Source of the DNA: Opitutaceae bacterium TAV5
GTDB taxonomy: Bacteria > Verrucomicrobiota > Verrucomicrobiia > Opitutales > Opitutaceae
Assembly (NCBI GenBank): GCA_000242935.3
Contig: CP007053.1
Coordinates: 4,387,001 to 4,451,000, forward strand
DNA: 64,000 nucleotides
Reading direction: 5' to 3'
Shown here: in pieces, positions 26,487-35,430 of the stretch
Numbering within the stretch: position 1 is the first letter of the stretch
Layout of the letters: each line of letters begins with the position of its first letter
Program-made: the position numbers and the translations under genes
Notes under the pieces: generated by a model
What the model was told of the DNA's origin: nothing
The model's database searches: none
What the model saw: the letters and a program-made list of their open reading frames with translations, nothing else

Positions 26487-28568
26487 ATGCACTTCGGAGT
26501 GATCATCCGCCTCGCCGCTGTCTTTTTGTCACCGGGTCTCGCCGTCCTGGCCCGGGCTTCGTCCGGCGGCGCCGGTCTGCCCACCGCCGCCATGCAGTGG
26601 GTGGGCGATGTCCGTCTGCTCCCGGAGTTTCCGAAGCCCGATCCCTCGGGCGCGTTCGCCGATCTCAAAATCAGACAACCCGATGGCGCCTTCATCCGGT
26701 TGCCTCGTGAAGACTGGGCCGCCGCCCGTGTCCGCGTTGCCGATGATCCCGCCTGGCGTGAGTGGCTGAGCAAACGGCAGGCTGTCACCGATGCATGGAT
26801 ACGGAAAAACCGTGACCGCGTCGAATGGCGCGCCGGCTGGTCGCACGATTTCGTCAGTCCCAAAGATGGTTCGTTCCTGGTCTGGACCGAAGACATCCCC
26901 GGCGAGCAGACCCACACGCTGCGCAGCCGCAGCGGTCACGAGGTCGAGTTGACTCCGAAAATTTTCGGAGGCTGGGTCATGAAATTCCGGGAGCAGCATC
27001 TTTACCAGATCACCGAGGCTGCCCGTCTGTACCGGATTACCGGTGACACCCGTTATCGTGACTGGGCCGCGGGGCAGCTTGATTTCTACGCGGAGAACCT
27101 CCAGCGCTGGCCGGTCGTAAACCCCAAGGGCAATTATGCCCGTCTCGGCTGCCAGAGCCTGGAGGATGCCGTGTGGCTGGCACGTTTCGTCGACGCCGTC
27201 CGTCTGCTGCGCGACGAGGTGGAGCCCGAACGTCTCAAGGCGTGGTGCGACAACCTGCTCAAGCCGCAAGCCGGGCTGCTCGACCGCTCGTTTCAGGTCA
27301 TTCACAACATCGCTGTCTGGCACCGCGCCTCGCAGGCTTCGGTGGCGCTTCTCACCGGTGACGAGGCGATGTGGTCCCGCGTGGTGGACGGACCATTCGG
27401 CCTTCGCGCCCAGCTTCGGCGCGGCGTCACCAGCGATTATCTCTGGTATGAGCAATCGATGGGTTACAACGATTACATCGTGGCGGCCACGTATCCGCTT
27501 TTTCTTGTCGCCGGGTTGCTCGGACACGGCGACCGCTTGAAACACGAGGCTGCCGTCGTGCAGAACCTGATGCTGGCCCCGCTCATGATCCGTTTTCCCC
27601 ATGGCACGTTGCCGAATCCGGCGGATACCACCCGCATTCCCGTGGCTCCCTCCGGCTGGCTGGCCCGCGGTTATCGCGTATTTCCCACTTCCGTCGGCCT
27701 GGTCCGGGCGTCCGGCAATCGCTCGTGGGACACCCTTGTCGATCCGCCCGCCGAAGTCGCTTCGGGTGCCGGCACCGCTCCGGACGCGATGACAGAAGCG
27801 CTCCCGGAGGTGCGTTCCGTATCCATGGAAAGCTCCCGCTTTGCCCTCCTCCGGAGCGGCCCCTGGCAGGTTTTTTTGCATTACGGCCAGATCAACCGTT
27901 CGCATTCACAGGCCGAGGCGCTCAACTGGTCGGCGTCCTTCGATGGCACCGACGTGACGCACGACCCCGGCACGGTGGGTTACGGCTCACCCATGAGCAA
28001 CGGCTACTACCGGCGCGGCCTCAATCACAACGTCCCGCTCGTCGACGGCGAGGGGCAGGTCCCTTGGCGTCGGGGAGAACTGCTCCTGTTCGATGCCGGT
28101 CGCGCCATCGTTTCAGCCGCGCAGCCCGACTACCGGCCCGACGCCTCCGCCCGCCGCACACTGAGGATCGAGGGGAACAAGCTCATCGACGAAGTCTCCA
28201 TTGCAACCCGGGCTGCTGAGGGGCAAACGCCTCCGGCTATGCTGCTCGGACTCGCGCTGCATCTGCAAGGCACGCCTCTCCTCGATTCCCGGTTCCAGCC
28301 CGACCCCGCATTCGCACAGGGACGTCCGGAGCCGTTCGGTTACTGGCGCGATGTCCGGAGGGCCCTGTTTGAGGACGAAGCCGTGATCGACGTAAGATTT
28401 TCTCCTGTGCTCACGCTGCGGGTCCGTATTGCCACGCCGGGCCGCTTCGCGATCTGGCAGGGGAAATCTCCCGATTATCCTCCCGGCCAGCGCAGCGGAT
28501 TCTACGTCGAGAAGGGGGAGACCGGTGTCGAAGCTACGTTCACAACGGAAATTTTTCCCCTTCGGTAG
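26487..28568 (+). CDS. Polysaccharide-lyase-like protein (alginate lyase/heparinase II-III type)
   Basis: This 693-residue protein has a signal peptide, an (alpha/alpha) toroid domain (about 90-400: EAARLYRITGDTRYRDWAAG, QVIHNIAVWHRASQASVALL, WYEQSMGYNDYIVAA) and a heparinase II/III-like beta-sandwich (about 430-690) with FLHYGQINRSHSQAEALNWS and NHNVPLVDGEG. The Asn-His and Tyr residues in the toroid (QVIHN, SMGYN) match the catalytic positions of such lyases. It starts 13 nt after the GH5-like gene and is probably co-transcribed. The polymer cleaved is not identified. Confidence 0.8.
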   Translation: MHFGVIIRLAAVFLSPGLAVLARASSGGAGLPTAAMQWVGDVRLLPEFPKPDPSGAFADLKIRQPDGAFIRLPREDWAAARVRVADDPAWREWLSKRQAVTDAWIRKNRDRVEWRAGWSHDFVSPKDGSFLVWTEDIPGEQTHTLRSRSGHEVELTPKIFGGWVMKFREQHLYQITEAARLYRITGDTRYRDWAAGQLDFYAENLQRWPVVNPKGNYARLGCQSLEDAVWLARFVDAVRLLRDEVEPERLKAWCDNLLKPQAGLLDRSFQVIHNIAVWHRASQASVALLTGDEAMWSRVVDGPFGLRAQLRRGVTSDYLWYEQSMGYNDYIVAATYPLFLVAGLLGHGDRLKHEAAVVQNLMLAPLMIRFPHGTLPNPADTTRIPVAPSGWLARGYRVFPTSVGLVRASGNRSWDTLVDPPAEVASGAGTAPDAMTEALPEVRSVSMESSRFALLRSGPWQVFLHYGQINRSHSQAEALNWSASFDGTDVTHDPGTVGYGSPMSNGYYRRGLNHNVPLVDGEGQVPWRRGELLLFDAGRAIVSAAQPDYRPDASARRTLRIEGNKLIDEVSIATRAAEGQTPPAMLLGLALHLQGTPLLDSRFQPDPAFAQGRPEPFGYWRDVRRALFEDEAVIDVRFSPVLTLRVRIATPGRFAIWQGKSPDYPPGQRSGFYVEKGETGVEATFTTEIFPLR

Positions 28569-28669
28569 TGCTCTGCGGCTCTCTTGTGTGGAGAAGAGCG
28601 TACGTTGACGATCCCACCAAAGATTCGGAATCTTCCCGGATTGTCACAACCTGCCACAAGAATAATTCT

Positions 28670-28689
28670 GCCTGCTCATGGCGGCAGGC
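28670..28689. terminator. Possible terminator hairpin between convergent genes
   Basis: GCCTGC and GCAGGC form a 6-bp stem around an 8-nt loop, in the 172-nt gap between the lyase-like gene and the GH36 gene that face each other. There is no clear U-tract, so this is a weak call. Confidence 0.35.
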
Positions 28690-28740
28690 TCCCGGTCCTT
28701 TATTCCGATCCGGATTCAATCGAAAAGGCCTTGTCCTGAA

Positions 28741-30849
28741 TCATCCGCCAAGTCGGAACAGACGCGCGGTGAAACGGCGCGGCAACGTGACGGAAAAAAT
28801 CTGTCCGCCCTTCCGGAAGGCGAAGCGCGTTTTTTTCGCCAGCGGGTAAATGCATTCCGTCGTCGTCGAATCTGCTTCGGACAGGGACAGCGGAATCGTG
28901 CAGGTTTTCTCATGACCATCCAGCCGCCAGACGGCGAGATAACGGCGTCGTCCGCAATCGAGGCCGAAGGCGAGCCAGCCGGCGCCGGGCTTCGGCAGGC
29001 CAAGCGGCCAGAAGGGAAGTCCGCGGCGGATGTCGGCGCGGATTTTTTTGTAGAGCGCCAGCCCTTCGGTGATCCGGGCGAAACGGCGCGTCGACAAATC
29101 GCGGATACAGCCGCTCTGGTGAACACGCAGGAGCAGCACGTTGACGAGATTGAAGATGGTCTCCTCCTCGTCGCCATCCGGTTTGGGATAACTCCAGACG
29201 GCGGCCTGTTCGGGCGCCACGGCGGATGCCGCTGCAGCGGCAATCAGGGCGTTCAACCGGTAGTCGGACTGGTCACTCACCGACTGCAGGGGATGCAGCC
29301 GGAGCATGGCGTAGTCCATGCGCAGGCCGCCGCTGCCGCAGTTTTCGATCACGAGGCGCGGGTGGCGCCCGAACACGGCCTCGATCCACTCCAGGTAGGC
29401 GCGATTGTGCGCGAGGAGTCCGGCGCCCGGTGAATCGGCGGCGCGGTCGGTTCCGGGGCCGGCGTTGATGTTGTAGTCCATCTTGAGGTAACCGATGCGA
29501 AAATCGGCCACCAGGCGATCGATGATGCCGTCGGCGTGCGCACGGACCGCCGGGTTGCGGAAGTCGAGCTGGTAGCGGCCGTGGTCGATCACGCGCTTCC
29601 CGTCACGCTGGAAAAACCAGTCGTCGGGCAACGTCTTTGCCAGGGGGCAATGGATGCCCATCACCTCGATCTCCAGCCACAGTCCGGGGACCATGTCATG
29701 TGCGCGGATCGTGTCGATCACCGCGCCCAGTCCGCGGGGAAAGCGGCTGGTGACGGGTTGCCATTCGCCCACGGTATCCCACCACGAGCGTCCGGCCTCG
29801 GCATACCAGCCGGCGTCGATCACGAAATACTCGCAGCCGGCCTCCGCCGCTTTCGCGATCAGGGGCAGCAGCTTCTCCTCGCTGGGGTTGGCCCAGAGGC
29901 AGTTCATGTAGTCGTTGAATATGACAGGAAGCTTTTCCGTATCCGGATGACGGCGACGGATCGCCCGCCGCACACCGGTGAGGGAGCGCAGCGCCTCTTG
30001 CAGGCCGCCCGCCACGATGCCGTAGCTCACCGGCACGGAGGTGAACGTTTTGCCCGGCGCGAGGCGCTCCGACCACAGGCTCTCCCGCCAGGTCGGACCG
30101 GAGGCGCGCAGGCAGAGTTCGCCGGCGATGTCGGAGAGTTCCCAGTGCCATGAGCCGTTATGCTCGATCTGCCAGAAATGCGTCCGCCCGCTCCCGGTGT
30201 TTTCGATCACGCCGAGTGGCAGCGCGCCGGCGGTGGACCAGGTGCCCTGGTTGGAGACCGCGATGCGCGAAATCCCGAAGCCGGGACGCCCGGCGGCGTA
30301 GAATTGATGCAGTCCGAAGTCCCCCGGCCGGCCCGAGCGCCACTGGCATTCGCCGCACCAGTTGTTGTCGGGCAGGTGCAGCCGCATCTTGTCGGCCCAG
30401 CGTCCGCCACTCTCGCGTGAAAGGCCGGTGATGGCCAGGCTGCTTGCGTATTCCAGCAGCAACGACGCATCCCCGGTGTTATGGACCTCCGTCCAGGTGC
30501 GGAAGACGGACTGACGGGGAATGAAGTGAAAATGCGAGACGACGCGCAGGCCGCCTCCGGCCTGCACGACTTCGAGCCGCGCGCCGCCCTCCGGCCCCTT
30601 GGCCTTGCGATGGGAAACGTGGCGTAACAGGTCGGCGGGCGAGGTGCCGGTGTATTTGTTGCCGTGATGGTCGTCGGGGTTGTATCCGGCGGCCTGAAGC
30701 TCGACGAGGCGCGCCCACTTGAGCCAGGGGGAACCGGGAGAGGAGGCGCGAGTGCCGGCTGCGTCCACCGTGAATTTCACGGGTTCGCCGGCGGTGATGT
30801 AAAACCGGAGCACGAGGCCGTTGATACGGAAAGTAAGGGGACGGTTCAT
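28741..30849 (-). CDS. Alpha-galactosidase-like glycoside hydrolase, family GH36
   Basis: This 702-residue enzyme has the GH36 layout: an N-terminal beta-supersandwich (1-300), a TIM barrel (about 310-600) and a C-terminal beta domain. The nucleophile Asp is in YLKMDYN, the acid/base Asp in SVSDQSDYR, and the ENCGSGGLRMDYAM block between them is typical. VIDAGWYAEAGRSWWDTVGE also matches. No signal peptide is present, so it acts in the cytoplasm, probably on imported alpha-galactosides or related sugars. It is the last gene of a minus-strand set after the isomerase, kinase and aldolase, which could process the sugar released. Confidence 0.9.
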   Translation of the reverse strand: MNRPLTFRINGLVLRFYITAGEPVKFTVDAAGTRASSPGSPWLKWARLVELQAAGYNPDDHHGNKYTGTSPADLLRHVSHRKAKGPEGGARLEVVQAGGGLRVVSHFHFIPRQSVFRTWTEVHNTGDASLLLEYASSLAITGLSRESGGRWADKMRLHLPDNNWCGECQWRSGRPGDFGLHQFYAAGRPGFGISRIAVSNQGTWSTAGALPLGVIENTGSGRTHFWQIEHNGSWHWELSDIAGELCLRASGPTWRESLWSERLAPGKTFTSVPVSYGIVAGGLQEALRSLTGVRRAIRRRHPDTEKLPVIFNDYMNCLWANPSEEKLLPLIAKAAEAGCEYFVIDAGWYAEAGRSWWDTVGEWQPVTSRFPRGLGAVIDTIRAHDMVPGLWLEIEVMGIHCPLAKTLPDDWFFQRDGKRVIDHGRYQLDFRNPAVRAHADGIIDRLVADFRIGYLKMDYNINAGPGTDRAADSPGAGLLAHNRAYLEWIEAVFGRHPRLVIENCGSGGLRMDYAMLRLHPLQSVSDQSDYRLNALIAAAAASAVAPEQAAVWSYPKPDGDEEETIFNLVNVLLLRVHQSGCIRDLSTRRFARITEGLALYKKIRADIRRGLPFWPLGLPKPGAGWLAFGLDCGRRRYLAVWRLDGHEKTCTIPLSLSEADSTTTECIYPLAKKTRFAFRKGGQIFSVTLPRRFTARLFRLGG

Positions 30850-30878
30850 GGGGCGAAGCAGGGGAGGTTCCGTGAATT

Positions 30879-31038
30879 CATTTTTGAACAGAAGGAAACA
30901 AAGGAAACGAAGGTAAAAACAAAGAAGACTCTGAACAAAAAGTTATTTGTTTTAAGAAGGTTAAACAGGAATGAACGGTAAACGTCCTTGGTTGTTCTTC
31001 GTTCTCTTCGTTGCCTTCTGTTCAATTTTTGGAAGTTC
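30879..31038. repeat. Palindromic repeat, copy 1 (gaacagaaggaaacgaagg type)
   Basis: The left arm TTTTTGAACAGAAGGAAACA then AAGGAAACGAAGG faces the right arm CTTCGTTCTCTTCGTTGCCT then TCTGTTCAATTTTT. The centre is AT-rich. It occupies the gap between the aldolase and GH36 genes. A second, very similar copy lies at 32110-32262, one gene upstream. Confidence 0.8.
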
Positions 31039-31063
31039 CCGCAGGTTTGACGACAGCCGGGAA

Positions 31064-32026
31064 TCAGGCGCGGAGCGTGGCGAGAACGCCGGCGATGTTG
31101 TCGGCGATGGCTTCGCGGCGGGTGCGGTGCGAGAAGCTGCCGCAGGTGCGGGAGACGGGGAGCGGATCGGGAGCGGTGTCGAGGGCGGTTCGCACGGCGG
31201 TGGCGGCGGCGCGAGCCATGCCGGTGTAATAGTTGATCTTGCAGATGCCATCCGCGCCGACCGTGCCGAGGCGGCCGCCGAGGCTGCTGGTGCCGTGCAG
31301 GGCCTGAATCGGACCGACCCGGCGGGTGATCTCGCGGGCGAGGTCGCGACGGTATTCCAGGGGGGCGGCGCCGGTGGCGCGGTGTTCGGTGCCGAGATTG
31401 GGAACGATGAGATCGATGCCGGTGCGAGACACGAAGTTTTCCACCGATTCAGGTCGCGAGAGCAGATCGGCCTCCCGGAGCTGTTTACGCTCGAGTTCGG
31501 CGTGTTCGTAAACCTTGTCCGGACACGCTTCGACAACGACCCGGGCGCCGGCACGGGCGACAAAGGCGGCGGTGAGGCGAATGTTTTCGTCAAGGTCATG
31601 CGCGCTGGCGTCGAACATGAGAATGCCCACGGCGTCCTGAAACCAGGGGGCGTCCATGAGTTCGCGGTCGGGAGCGTGCGGCGCCCAGCCGTGATCGAAG
31701 AAGGGGATGACCTCGACTTCGTCGAAGAGTCCGGGACGTCCGGCGTAACCGTCGAGCCAATACAGCCAGTGGCCGGCGGTGGCGGCGAGGTCGCGACCGG
31801 GAAGCGCGAGGCCGCCGAGTTGCGGGTGGTCGGGATAGCCGCCCGTGAAGCCGATGCCGATGGCGACCTGTCTGGCGCCGGTGGCCCGGGCATGGCGTTG
31901 CGCGCCGAGGAGGATGCCTTCCATCTCGTCGGGGGTTTCGGCGTTGGGACAGAGGAGGGGGGCGTGTTGTTCGCCGGCGTGGTGGAGCCGGGCAATGACG
32001 TCGGAGCGTCGGGTAAGGAGGCGCAT
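31064..32026 (-). CDS. Class II ketose-bisphosphate-aldolase-like protein
   Basis: This 320-residue protein has the class II fructose/tagatose-bisphosphate aldolase pattern: IPFFDHGW (first zinc-binding His region), LIVPNLGTEHRATG, ALHGTSSLGG (second His and glycine loop) and KINYYTGMA (phosphate binding). The length is near that of family members. With a PfkB kinase and a fucose-isomerase-like gene upstream it would complete an isomerase-kinase-aldolase route to triose phosphates. The sugar is not known; divergence from FbaA suggests it is not glycolytic. Confidence 0.78.
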   Translation of the reverse strand: MRLLTRRSDVIARLHHAGEQHAPLLCPNAETPDEMEGILLGAQRHARATGARQVAIGIGFTGGYPDHPQLGGLALPGRDLAATAGHWLYWLDGYAGRPGLFDEVEVIPFFDHGWAPHAPDRELMDAPWFQDAVGILMFDASAHDLDENIRLTAAFVARAGARVVVEACPDKVYEHAELERKQLREADLLSRPESVENFVSRTGIDLIVPNLGTEHRATGAAPLEYRRDLAREITRRVGPIQALHGTSSLGGRLGTVGADGICKINYYTGMARAAATAVRTALDTAPDPLPVSRTCGSFSHRTRREAIADNIAGVLATLRA

Positions 32027-32109
32027 GGAGGAGAAAGGCTGAAGGGCTGAAAGCCTGAAGGCTAAAGGTTGGAGGATGAAAAAAAGAGGGGAGGAGGGGC
32101 ATCCTGAAA

Positions 32110-32262
32110 ATTCATTTTTGAACAGAAGAAAACGAAGGTAAAAACAAAGAAGACTATGAACAAAAACTATTTATATTAAGAAAGTTAAACAGGAATGAAT
32201 GATAGGCGTCCTTGGTTGCTCTTCGTTCTCTTCGTTGCCTTCTGTTCAATTTTTAGCCCGGA
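32110..32262. repeat. Palindromic repeat, copy 2 (gaacagaaggaaacgaagg type)
   Basis: It is nearly the same sequence as 30879-31038, including the centre AAGTTAAACAGGAATGAA. It lies between the kinase and aldolase genes. The two copies bracket the aldolase gene as direct repeats, which could allow its loss by recombination. Confidence 0.8.
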
Positions 32263-32283
32263 TAGTTCATTGCAGAATGCGGG

Positions 32284-33297
32284 TTATCGGGAAAGGAACG
32301 CGGACAGGCGTTCGCGCAGGGCGGGAGAGAGCATCGACGGGTCGCGGGCGGCGAGCGCGGCTCGCGTGGGCAGATGCGTGCGTCCGCCAAGCGCCTCGGC
32401 GACGTAGGCGGCCGTCCAGCTTGCGAACTCCATGCGCAGCGGCAGCGTCCAGCCGGAGAGCATGGCGGAGAGCCAGGCCGCGTGGTAGCAATCGCCGCAT
32501 CCGGTCGTGTCCACCACGGCGACGGAGAAGGCCGGCTGATGCAGGACTGCGCCGGTGGCGGGATTGAGCGCCCAACTGCCCCGGGCGCCATCGGTCACGA
32601 GGAGTTGGGCGGTGGTCCATTGCGCGAGTCCGCGCAACGCATCGTCGGGCGACTCCGCGCCGGTGAGAGCGCGGGCGGCGGAGATCGGCAAAATCGCATC
32701 GGTGCCGAGGGCGAGCAGTTCCTTGAGCACGGCGGGGTCTCCGGTCTCCAGGTCGAGCACGGAGCGGACGCCGGCTTTTTTTGCGATGCGGAGAGCAGCG
32801 AGCGAGGCCTCGGTCTCGTAGCCGTCCACGAGGACGGCGCGCGCCGCGCGGATCGCCTCCGCAGGCACATCGGCGGCGGTGAGCTTGCGACAGCCGGCCG
32901 TGGAGTAGAAAACGGTGCGTTGCTGCCTGGCCCTGTCCACCTCGACGATGGCCACGGCGGGCTGGGCGGCGGGGTCATCGCGCAGGAAGAGGTCGGCATG
33001 CACGCCGCAGCGGGCGAACTCGGCCTCCGAGATGGCGCTGATGGTGTTGACCCCGTGGCGTCCGACAAACGCCGTGCGCCAGCCGAGGGCGGCGATCTGG
33101 CACGCGGCGGTCGAGGCCGGGCCGCCGCCTTGCACGAGAATTTGTTCGACCTCGTGTTTGGCATCGGGAGTGATGGAGCGGGGCACTTCGGTGAGCACGT
33201 CCACGACGTTCATGCCGAGAACGACGACATCGTAAGGGGCATCCGGAGGCGAAACGGGAGACATGGCGTTTTTGATGTGTAGTTGTATTTTAACCAC
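32284..33297 (-). CDS. PfkB-family sugar kinase
   Basis: This 337-residue protein is a ribokinase-type carbohydrate kinase. Residues 20-110 carry the substrate lid and the GGGPASTAACQIAALGWRTA region; the C-terminal signature is VVDTTGCGDCYHAAWLSAML, in which the Asp of the GCGD motif is the catalytic base. A preceding LLVTDGARGSWAL is the ATP-site strand. It lies between the aldolase and isomerase genes in one orientation, so it likely phosphorylates the isomerised ketose. Specificity cannot be read. Confidence 0.9.
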   Translation of the reverse strand: MVKIQLHIKNAMSPVSPPDAPYDVVVLGMNVVDVLTEVPRSITPDAKHEVEQILVQGGGPASTAACQIAALGWRTAFVGRHGVNTISAISEAEFARCGVHADLFLRDDPAAQPAVAIVEVDRARQQRTVFYSTAGCRKLTAADVPAEAIRAARAVLVDGYETEASLAALRIAKKAGVRSVLDLETGDPAVLKELLALGTDAILPISAARALTGAESPDDALRGLAQWTTAQLLVTDGARGSWALNPATGAVLHQPAFSVAVVDTTGCGDCYHAAWLSAMLSGWTLPLRMEFASWTAAYVAEALGGRTHLPTRAALAARDPSMLSPALRERLSAFLSR

Positions 33298-33362
33298 TAA
33301 TGGACACTAATAATCGGACAGAATTTTCCATTAGTGCCCATGAGTGTGTATTAGTGGTTAAG
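33291..33362. repeat. Palindrome of the accactaatggacactaat type
   Basis: TTAACCACTAAT (33291-33302) and ATTAGTGGTTAA (33351-33362) are exact 12-bp complements, with further pairing between GGACACTAAT and CATTAGTGCCC. It fills the 68-nt gap between isomerase and kinase and overlaps the first codons of the kinase by a few bases. Confidence 0.8.
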
Positions 33363-33365
33363 GAA

Positions 33366-34892
33366 TCATTGGCTAAAACCCTGGAGTTGCGGACTGCGCA
33401 CGAGCGGCAGTTCGCGGACGCCGAGCCAGTGGTTGAGCATGGAGAGTTCGCGAGCCCAGTGGCCGTAGCCGAAACTCCAGTGATGATCCATGCCGTGGGC
33501 GAGGATGGAGCCCATGACATCGGCCGCGGTATGGCCGGCGACCGGTTCCACCTCGCCGTAGTTGCCGCGGAAGGCGAGTTCGCAATCGCGCAGGTCGCCC
33601 TCGAACGTGAAGCAGCGGGCGGCATCGGGCGACTGGTAACGGGTGACCGTGACGGGACCGAGCTCCAGCAAAAATTCGAGCATGAGACCGACGGCGGTGG
33701 AAGGGTCGCCGTTTTCGAGGCAGACGTGCTTGCGCGCCTCGTAGGTACGGCCTTTGCGCAGCATGCGGGTGGGCGAGGCTCCGCAGTGCCAGAGCCCGAT
33801 GCGGTTTTTCGCAACGTTGGCGGCGGAGAGGTCCATCATGCTGGTGATGGCCTTGCCGTTGCTGATTTCCCAGAGGGCGAGAGAGGAGATGAGGCCATTC
33901 ATCTCGCCTTCCTCGGCGGTGCAGAGGCCGTAGTCGTTGAGCATGGAGACGGCGCCATCAATGGAGCACTGGTAGGCGAACCAGAGGTCGGGCCAGCTTT
34001 TCACGGTGCAACCGATGTAGCCGCGTTCCTGCGCGTAATCGAGGATGGCGAGGCCGAAGCGCAGGGTCTGGTCGGTCTGCGAGTCGGGGAGAGCGACCTT
34101 GGTGCAGAGCGTGTTTTGGAGGATCGCCTCGCGGAGGGGGCGGATGTGGGCATCGGAGAACTTGCGGGAGCGGTCGAGCGCGGTTTGCAGGTCGATGCGG
34201 TCGAAGCGCAGGCCGAAGCGGCGCATGACGGAGAGTTCGTCGGTCTCCCCGTCGTAGAACGCCTCGACGCGCGTGCCGCCGACGTGGAGCAGTTTGCCGT
34301 GCCTGAAGCGCGACCTGGCGCGGGCGCTGCGCAGGAAGCGTTCGATGAAGGGATGGGCCGAGGCGTCCACCGGCTCGTGCATCCACACGTAGCGCACACC
34401 CAGGCGGGCCATCATGCCGAGGAGGAAATTCTGGCAACACAGGCTGTTGGCCACGATGGCGTCGCCCGTGACGGGATCGGGCCACGACCAGCTGAGGAGC
34501 GGCGCGGGGTGGTCGAGCAGCCAGCGGCCGAGGTGGGAGCCGATCTCGCCGCAGGTGTAGGCGGCATGGAAGAGAATGACGCCGTCGATGTTGGTGGCGA
34601 GGAGTTCGTCGAGCGTGCGGACGAGCGCGACAGGATCCTCGAACGGGGCGTCGCAGGTGACGATTTCGACAGGCAGCCCGGCGGACCGGACCACCTGCCT
34701 GATTTGCGCGGAGGCCTCGGCGTAGATTTTGCAGGCATGGTCCCACGGGAAGTGGACGGCGGTGCCGCAGCCGAGGACGACGATGCGCGCAGGCTTCACG
34801 GCGGGCGGCGGGAACAGGCCCTTGAGGAGGCGCGAGGCGACGCCTTCAGACGGGAGATCGGGTAGCGCGGGTGGCGGGATGCGGGTATTCAT
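33366..34892 (-). CDS. L-fucose-isomerase-family protein
   Basis: This 508-residue protein resembles the L-fucose/L-arabinose isomerase family: an N-terminal Rossmann part (ARIVVLGCGTAVHFPWDHAC), DGVILFHAAYTCGE, VWMHEPVDASAHPF, then the middle EEGEMNGLISSLALWEIS and C-terminal GPVTVTRYQSPDAARCFTFE. The conserved Glu/Asp/His metal ligands are plausible in EEGEMNG and the C-terminal His-rich GMDHHWSFGYGH. The start at 34892 was chosen because family similarity begins there. It leads the minus-strand sugar operon and is divergent from an AraC regulator. The substrate is unknown. Confidence 0.72.
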   Translation of the reverse strand: MNTRIPPPALPDLPSEGVASRLLKGLFPPPAVKPARIVVLGCGTAVHFPWDHACKIYAEASAQIRQVVRSAGLPVEIVTCDAPFEDPVALVRTLDELLATNIDGVILFHAAYTCGEIGSHLGRWLLDHPAPLLSWSWPDPVTGDAIVANSLCCQNFLLGMMARLGVRYVWMHEPVDASAHPFIERFLRSARARSRFRHGKLLHVGGTRVEAFYDGETDELSVMRRFGLRFDRIDLQTALDRSRKFSDAHIRPLREAILQNTLCTKVALPDSQTDQTLRFGLAILDYAQERGYIGCTVKSWPDLWFAYQCSIDGAVSMLNDYGLCTAEEGEMNGLISSLALWEISNGKAITSMMDLSAANVAKNRIGLWHCGASPTRMLRKGRTYEARKHVCLENGDPSTAVGLMLEFLLELGPVTVTRYQSPDAARCFTFEGDLRDCELAFRGNYGEVEPVAGHTAADVMGSILAHGMDHHWSFGYGHWARELSMLNHWLGVRELPLVRSPQLQGFSQ

Positions 34893-35430
34893 GGGAATGA
34901 CGGGATTGCGGAAACGTCCGGATTGCGGCGTCCATTCAAGCAGACCGGCCCCCCTTTGCGCTTGGCCTGGATCGGCAAAACATGATACTTTTTTGACCGA
35001 TAGAATGCCCATATAAATTATATCACAGAGACCACAGCGCGACTCCGCCGCAACCGAAGAGGGAAGAGAGCTTCTGAAAATGACACCGATTGGCCGAGCC
35101 AAAACCAAAGAAACCAAACCTGTTACACCACAGAGATGGGGAGTGGGCGCAGAGGTCAGAATCAGAAAAAAACGCCCCCTCCTCTCCGCCAATCCTTACC
35201 GGCGACAGATACAATCCCTGTTCAGGGTTTTGCAGGATTGCTCTCTGCGCCCACTCCCCATCTCTGTGGTGCAAATTGTATCCCCCCCCCCTAATCAAAC
35301 TCATGTCATTAAATTACAAATACTTTCATTTGTGGCAAACCTTGAAAACAGCCGGACGGCTCTCCGTGTCCTCTGTGTCTGCGCTCTGTGTTCTCTGTGG
35401 TAATTCTGATTTCAGGCCCGGGTGTTCCCG
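34893..35430. repeat. Divergent intergenic region with cacagag-type palindromes
   Basis: No gene is seen in these 538 nt. The words at 35126-35154 and 35243-35271 (ACCACAGAGATGGGGAGTGG ... and complement) are exact 29-bp reverse complements. A second, outer pair is ATCACAGAGACCACAGCG (from about 35027) against TGTGTTCTCTGTGGTAATTC (to about 35408). The promoter of the isomerase operon is probably close to 34893-34990 (TTTTTTGACC and TATAAATTATAT occur there) and that of the AraC gene near 35330-35420. Confidence 0.75.
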
